Below the pieces are notes generated by a model, which worked only from the letters and a program-made list of their open reading frames with translations, was not told the DNA's origin and made no database searches. A stretch of 64,000 nucleotides of DNA from JACDAN01 sp963847235 (GTDB lineage: Bacteria; Actinomycetota; Thermoleophilia; Gaiellales; Gaiellaceae), in the NCBI GenBank assembly GCA_963847235.1, contig CAWJYU010000015.1:62001-126000 (forward strand), in the 5' to 3' direction. The position numbers and the translations under genes are program-made. Positions 60,800-64,000 of the stretch are shown piece after piece; within the stretch, counting starts at the first letter, position 1, and every line of letters starts with the position of its first letter.

Positions 60800-61779
60800 C
60801 GGACGCCGTCCTCGGTCAGAAACCGGAAGGCATCTTCGATCTCCGAGCGCCGTTCGCGGCACGAGTGAACCTGGAGACCCGCGGCGGCGAGCGCCGCCAG
60901 CGCGTCACCGAGCACAACGCTGTCGGCGAGCGAGAGGACGTAGTGCCCCGGGTCGCTCCCGCCTACGGGCGTCACCCCTCCGCGGCCGCGAAGCGCCGCG
61001 TCGGCGGCCGCTCGCACAGCAGCGTCCGATGGTCGGCCGTTCGTCAATCGGACGACGTGGTCGCGAGGGCGAGCAAGCGCGGACAGCTCGTGAACGCCGC
61101 CGGCAAACTCGACGCGGCCTTTGTGGAGGAGCGTCACGCGGTCAGCAAGTCCGCGGATCTCTTCCAGCCGCTGCGTCGCCCAGACGACAGCTGCTCCCTG
61201 GGCGCAGGCGAGCCGGACGAGATTCCGTACGCGTTCTGCTCCTTCCGGGTCGAGGTCATGCGTCGCCTCGTCGACAAGCAGCACAGTTGGGTTCGCAAGT
61301 AGGGCCCGAGCGATCGAGAGGCGCTTCTGCATACCGTGCGAGTACGCGCCGACGCGCTCGCCGGCGGCCTCCGCGAGACCGACATGCTCGAGCACCTCCA
61401 GCGAACGCGCCTTCGCTTCGCGGCGGCGCATCCCGTGGAGCCGGGCAAAGAACACGAGATTCTCGAGCCCGCTGATCCGCAGGTAGAACGAGCGGTCTCC
61501 CGAGGGAACGAAACCGACCAGGCGGCGGAGCTCGGCCGCATGCCGCCGAACTTCGCGACCGAGCAGCTCGACTGAGCCCTCGGTGGGTTCGACGAGGCCG
61601 AGCAGGATTCGGATCAGCGTCGTCTTGCCCGCGCCGTTCGGCCCGAGCAGCGCGTGAAGCGCTCCCGCTCGGACCTCGAAATGTACGTCGTCGAGTGCGA
61701 CCTTCTGCCCGAACCGACGTGTCAGGTCGCGAGCGGAGATGACTGTGCAGAGCGACTCGCTCGGAGACCCCCCGGTCAT
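60796..61779 (-). CDS. ABC exporter ATP-binding protein
   Basis: 327 aa from the ATG at 61779. Walker A 'ALLGPNGAGKTTLIRILLGL', signature 'VGAYSHGMQKRLSIARALL' (Y-S-H-G-M replaces L-S-G-G-Q), Walker B 'PTVLLVDEATHDLDPEGAER' (D-E-A-T instead of D-E-P-T) and H-loop region 'VVWATQRLEEIRGLADRV' (Gln in place of His). The C-terminal ~90 residues are the extra domain seen in antibiotic-resistance ABC-2 ATPases. The deviations in the signature and H-loop may lower or modify ATP turnover. It is the first recognised gene of the RiPP minus-strand operon. Confidence 0.88.
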   Translation of the reverse strand: MTGGSPSESLCTVISARDLTRRFGQKVALDDVHFEVRAGALHALLGPNGAGKTTLIRILLGLVEPTEGSVELLGREVRRHAAELRRLVGFVPSGDRSFYLRISGLENLVFFARLHGMRRREAKARSLEVLEHVGLAEAAGERVGAYSHGMQKRLSIARALLANPTVLLVDEATHDLDPEGAERVRNLVRLACAQGAAVVWATQRLEEIRGLADRVTLLHKGRVEFAGGVHELSALARPRDHVVRLTNGRPSDAAVRAAADAALRGRGGVTPVGGSDPGHYVLSLADSVVLGDALAALAAAGLQVHSCRERRSEIEDAFRFLTEDGVR

Positions 61780-62000
61780 GGAGACCGTCCCTCTAAACGG
61801 CACCGGCCCCGCCCGACCGGGCGGGGCGCGGTGCATAGTCGAGGCAGATACAACGCGTGAACCGCAGCATCCCAGCAGTGCGCCGGAGCCTTGTAGCGGC
61901 CCCGGTCGAGCGTGACGATCCACCCGCCGCCGTCGCAGCTGCATTTCTGGATCCTCGGCGGCGCCGCCGCGGTCCCGCGAGCGCTACGCAGCGCGTTCAC
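61776..62000 (-). CDS. Possible small Cys-containing protein overlapping the exporter ATPase
   Basis: 74 codons from a GTG at 62000. The start overlaps the stop of the 41-residue frame upstream (GTGA), and the stop overlaps the ATPase ATG (ATGA), the junction type used throughout this operon. The centre 'IQKCSCDGGGWIVTLDRGRY' and 'KAPAHCWDAAVHALY' looks protein-like with four cysteines, but the last ~20 residues are Arg/Gly/Pro-rich and lie over a GC-rich inverted repeat (CCCGCCC/GGGCGGG near 61809-61825). No family recognised; the gene may be spurious. Confidence 0.35.
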   Translation of the reverse strand: MNALRSARGTAAAPPRIQKCSCDGGGWIVTLDRGRYKAPAHCWDAAVHALYLPRLCTAPRPVGRGRCRLEGRSP

Positions 62001-62122
62001 TCGGGCACCGCCTCGCGGGCGCTTGCCTCTACCTCGATCCCGCGACCGTCGAGTCTCAGCGAGGCGTCGACCGCTTCGACCATCGTTGGCCAACCGGCGC
62101 CACTCATCGACTTCAGCCGCAC
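61997..62122 (-). CDS. Possible 41-residue protein with strong ribosome-binding site
   Basis: GTG at 62122 preceded by AAGGAGG with a 7-base spacer, one of the best ribosome-binding sites in the window. The peptide begins M-R-L-K-S-M-S-G-A-G-W-P-T-M and has an amphipathic acidic remainder with no membrane segment or lasso leader motif. Its stop overlaps the next small frame (GTGA), so it could be the first gene of the RiPP operon. Function unknown. Confidence 0.4.
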   Translation of the reverse strand: MRLKSMSGAGWPTMVEAVDASLRLDGRGIEVEASAREAVPE

Positions 62123-62555
62123 TCCAAGTCCTCCTTCGCGACCCGCTGTGTCAGCCCGGTCCGCAGAGACTCAGCGTAGGACGACCCAGCGCCGGGCGAA
62201 CAGACCAGAAACGCAAGACCCCACGCGCGAGGGGGAGCTAGACCGGATGGGGGTTCTGCGATTCGTGCTGTGACGCAGAGCAAGCGGGCCGCCCGTCGGG
62301 CAGCCCGCCTGCCAAGGGGCTTCGATGGCTCTGGACGCCGAGCCGCCGAGCCGCGGCCTGCCCGCGTCGCCGAGATCACGGTACCCGCTGGCTCGAGCCG
62401 GCAATGCCGAAGTCGAGTCAGTCGAACGGGCTTCGCGGAACGAGACGAATGGCCAGGCGGCATCGCGGTGCGGTCGCGACCGCCTTGTACGGCCTGGACG
62501 ACCGCCGTACTGTGGTGACCTGTGAGCCTTCGGCAGAGCGCGATAGTCGTTCCGC
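62123..62555. other. Non-coding gap upstream of the RiPP operon
   Basis: No frame on either strand has a supported start or a recognisable product. It should carry the promoter of the minus-strand RiPP operon; I see no convincing -35/-10. A hairpin-like GCGGGC-C-GCCC/GGGC-A-GCCCGC stretch lies at about 62284-62309 and may be a terminator or regulatory stem. Confidence 0.4.
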
Positions 62556-62810
62556 GTGCTCGCGGCGCTGTCCGCGGCCCTTCTCCTGATGGTGGACGAC
62601 GCCGCGCATGGAGGCGACTGGCCGGGTTGGGACGAGGGCTGGGCGCTCGTCGTGTTCCCGCTCGGCATCCCGGTCGCGGTCGCGGCTGCGGTCGGGCTCG
62701 GAGGGAAGGCCCTACGAGCTGCCACTGGCCGCATCATCGTGCTCGTCACCGGCGCGGTCTGGCTCTGGGGCGCCGCACTGTTCGCCCTCTGGTTCGTCGT
62801 CGGAAATTAG
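62556..62810 (+). CDS. Small two-helix membrane protein
   Basis: 84 aa from a GTG at 62556. A short hydrophobic N-terminus, a Trp/Gly/Asp loop ('HGGDWPGWDEGWALVVF') and two strong membrane helices ('VVFPLGIPVAVAAAVGLGG' and 'IIVLVTGAVWLWGAALFALW'). No clear ribosome-binding site and no known family. The regular GC3 bias and clean topology support coding. Confidence 0.5.
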   Translation: MLAALSAALLLMVDDAAHGGDWPGWDEGWALVVFPLGIPVAVAAAVGLGGKALRAATGRIIVLVTGAVWLWGAALFALWFVVGN

Positions 62811-63082
62811 GAGAGCCCCCGCCTGAGCGGCATCTCTTGCGCTTCACGCGGACGCTCGCGGTGCCGGGTCAGGCGTCCGAACTCGAGGCCTAAGCGGTGT
62901 TTGGTGATCTAGCCGCCGCCCTTCCCGGTGATCGAGGTCGCTATCGTGAATGACGCAGTTTCTCCATGCGCGAGGAAGCGAGCTCCAACGCGCGACGCGT
63001 GTCGAGCCACGCGTAGCGAAGAACGGCCCCACGCGTCGAGAAGCCGCTCTGGAATCTCAGACGGTAGCCCTGGACGACGAGG

Positions 63083-64000
63083 TCAGGGGACCGCGGCCTC
63101 GAGCATGATCGAGTCCCAGTACGGATTGGGGCTGGAGTCCGTCGAGTAGCCCACTCGGGCAACGAGGCCGTTCACGGCCGCTTGGTTCCAGGGGAAGACC
63201 GCCGGCGTGACGACTGAGGTCTTGTACTGGAGCCCTGTCTGGCTCATGTCACCGCTGAAGACGACTGTCTCGGTCGCTCCGTCGAAGATGCTCGTCCTGC
63301 CGTTGTCGGCGGCGCTTCCCGCGGCGTGATAGGCCAAGACCACCGAGACCTCGTAGATGCACGTCTCGGGCGTGTCCTGCAGGCCGAACTCGACGTAGCT
63401 GGTGCCGCTGTTTGCCTGCTGGCGGACGTAATCGGCGGTCGAGGTCATCGGTACGTCGTCGAGTCGTTGCCATGAGTTGCCGTCGATCGCCGTTCCGTCG
63501 TTGTTGCGGAAGTTGCCGGCGCCAAACGACGTCCCCATCGAGTCGGGGACGAGCCGCACGATGCGGCTGTCCGCCAGGGGGTATGCGGCCGGCTGCCGAG
63601 CGACGAAGATGTCGTCGTAGTTTGCGGTGTAGACGCTCGCGTTTGCGGTCGCCCCCATTCCGAACCCGTTGGCGGTCGTCGGGGCTGCGCTGCGTGACAC
63701 TTGCGTCTGCGTCTCACCGTTGACGCGCCAATCACCGAGATGTGGGCTTGCGCTGAGGTCGTAACGAAGGTCGATCGTGTACCAGGTCGCGGCGCTGACC
63801 GTGGTCGCCGACGTCGCGGTCGAGGTCCCGAGAACCAGCTGGAGCCGCTGAGAACTCGCGTTGTACCTGAAGACGAGGTCGGTGCCCGAGTCGATGTAGG
63901 CCAGGTTCGAGGTCACTGTGGGCAGCGAGCTGAGGCGCACGGCGAAGCGGGTGACGACGACACTCGACGCTGTGACCGACCGCAACGCCCGCACAGTCGC
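63083..64000 (-). CDS. LamG-like extracellular protein, 5' part outside the window
   Basis: At least 303 residues; the frame stays open to the window edge, so the start is upstream. The sequence is rich in Ser/Thr/Ala and beta-strands: 'VVVTRFAVRLSSLPTVTSNL', 'DLVFRYNASSQRLQLVLGTS', 'TWYTIDLRYDLSASPHLGDW', then a second part with 'DNGRTSIFDGATETVVFSGD' and 'ARVGYSTDSSPNPYWDSIML'. The first half has a concanavalin/LamG pattern. Related proteins in actinobacteria and phages are surface or tail-like proteins; no firm function. Confidence 0.65.
   Translation of the reverse strand, partial: ATVRALRSVTASSVVVTRFAVRLSSLPTVTSNLAYIDSGTDLVFRYNASSQRLQLVLGTSTATSATTVSAATWYTIDLRYDLSASPHLGDWRVNGETQTQVSRSAAPTTANGFGMGATANASVYTANYDDIFVARQPAAYPLADSRIVRLVPDSMGTSFGAGNFRNNDGTAIDGNSWQRLDDVPMTSTADYVRQQANSGTSYVEFGLQDTPETCIYEVSVVLAYHAAGSAADNGRTSIFDGATETVVFSGDMSQTGLQYKTSVVTPAVFPWNQAAVNGLVARVGYSTDSSPNPYWDSIMLEAAVP

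Overview
The window is high-GC DNA with dense gene packing, frequent GTG and TTG starts, and very many 4-base start/stop overlaps (ATGA, GTGA, TTGA). Gene content (PspA with PspAA, PspAB and HtpX; a sulfite-oxidase-like/ferredoxin-reductase/zinc-ribbon trio; DUF4383; LigC/LigD-type repair proteins; a lasso-type RiPP locus) points to an actinobacterium. My best guess is a soil member of the Thermoleophilia (Gaiellales/Solirubrobacterales); that placement is inference, not a measured result.

Layout. 0-4.4 kb: a BrkB/YihY membrane protein, a site-2 protease with CBS domains, and a peroxiredoxin/DsbA-like redox operon. 4.6-6.1 kb: tRNA-Ala and a secreted collagen-like gene broken by several frameshifts. 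6.1-11.9 kb: sulfite-oxidase-like enzyme, flavin reductase, DUF6510, an M28 peptidase, two tandem winged-helix (HTH_42) proteins, a threonine-dehydratase-like enzyme and a cupin. 12-17 kb: a dehydrogenase/MBL pair and a phage-shock module (pspA-pspAA-cupin on the plus strand, htpX-pspAB converging from the minus strand). 17-21.7 kb: two large membrane proteins, a lipoprotein cytochrome c and serS. 21.8-33.5 kb: a ten-gene minus-strand sugar operon (binding protein, ATPase, permease, CRTAC1-like FG-GAP lipoprotein, vanadium-haloperoxidase-like lipoprotein, two Gfo/Idh dehydrogenases, a TIM-barrel isomerase, a GlcG-like protein and a xylulokinase-type kinase), nearly every junction overlapping by 4 bases, behind a good sigma-70-type promoter. 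33.5-46.6 kb: tRNA-Ser and small membrane proteins, DUF4091, flavin reductase, HAD, O-methyltransferase, fabF, a TetR/UspA divergon, a DNA ligase and LigD-type polymerase flanking an autoregulated XRE operon, and three more tRNA-Ser genes. 46.6-54.4 kb: cytochrome c, MFS-cNMP fusion, gamma-glutamyltransferase, a galactose-oxidase-like secreted protein with a 30-proline linker, GYD protein, tRNA-Val. 54.4-62.1 kb: two response regulators and a lasso-peptide-type RiPP locus. 62.5-64 kb: a small membrane protein and the 3' part of a LamG-like protein.

The most interesting system is the RiPP locus at about 55.8-61.8 kb. Two paralogous precursor genes with lasso-type leader peptides lie beside an HPr-kinase-like gene, an asparagine-synthetase-like cyclase, a B2 transglutaminase-like protease, a PqqD-like leader-binding protein, a nucleotidyltransferase-like protein and a two-gene ABC exporter. 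The deduced cores lack the usual Gly1 and Asp/Glu at ring positions 7-9 but share a K-x-Y/W-G-S/G-S-D-G-F/M-S pattern, so the product may be atypical.

At least a dozen otherwise intact genes before 39.5 kb carry single-base frameshifts in conserved regions. I read most of these as indel errors in the sequence rather than real pseudogenes, and merged the pieces into single features.
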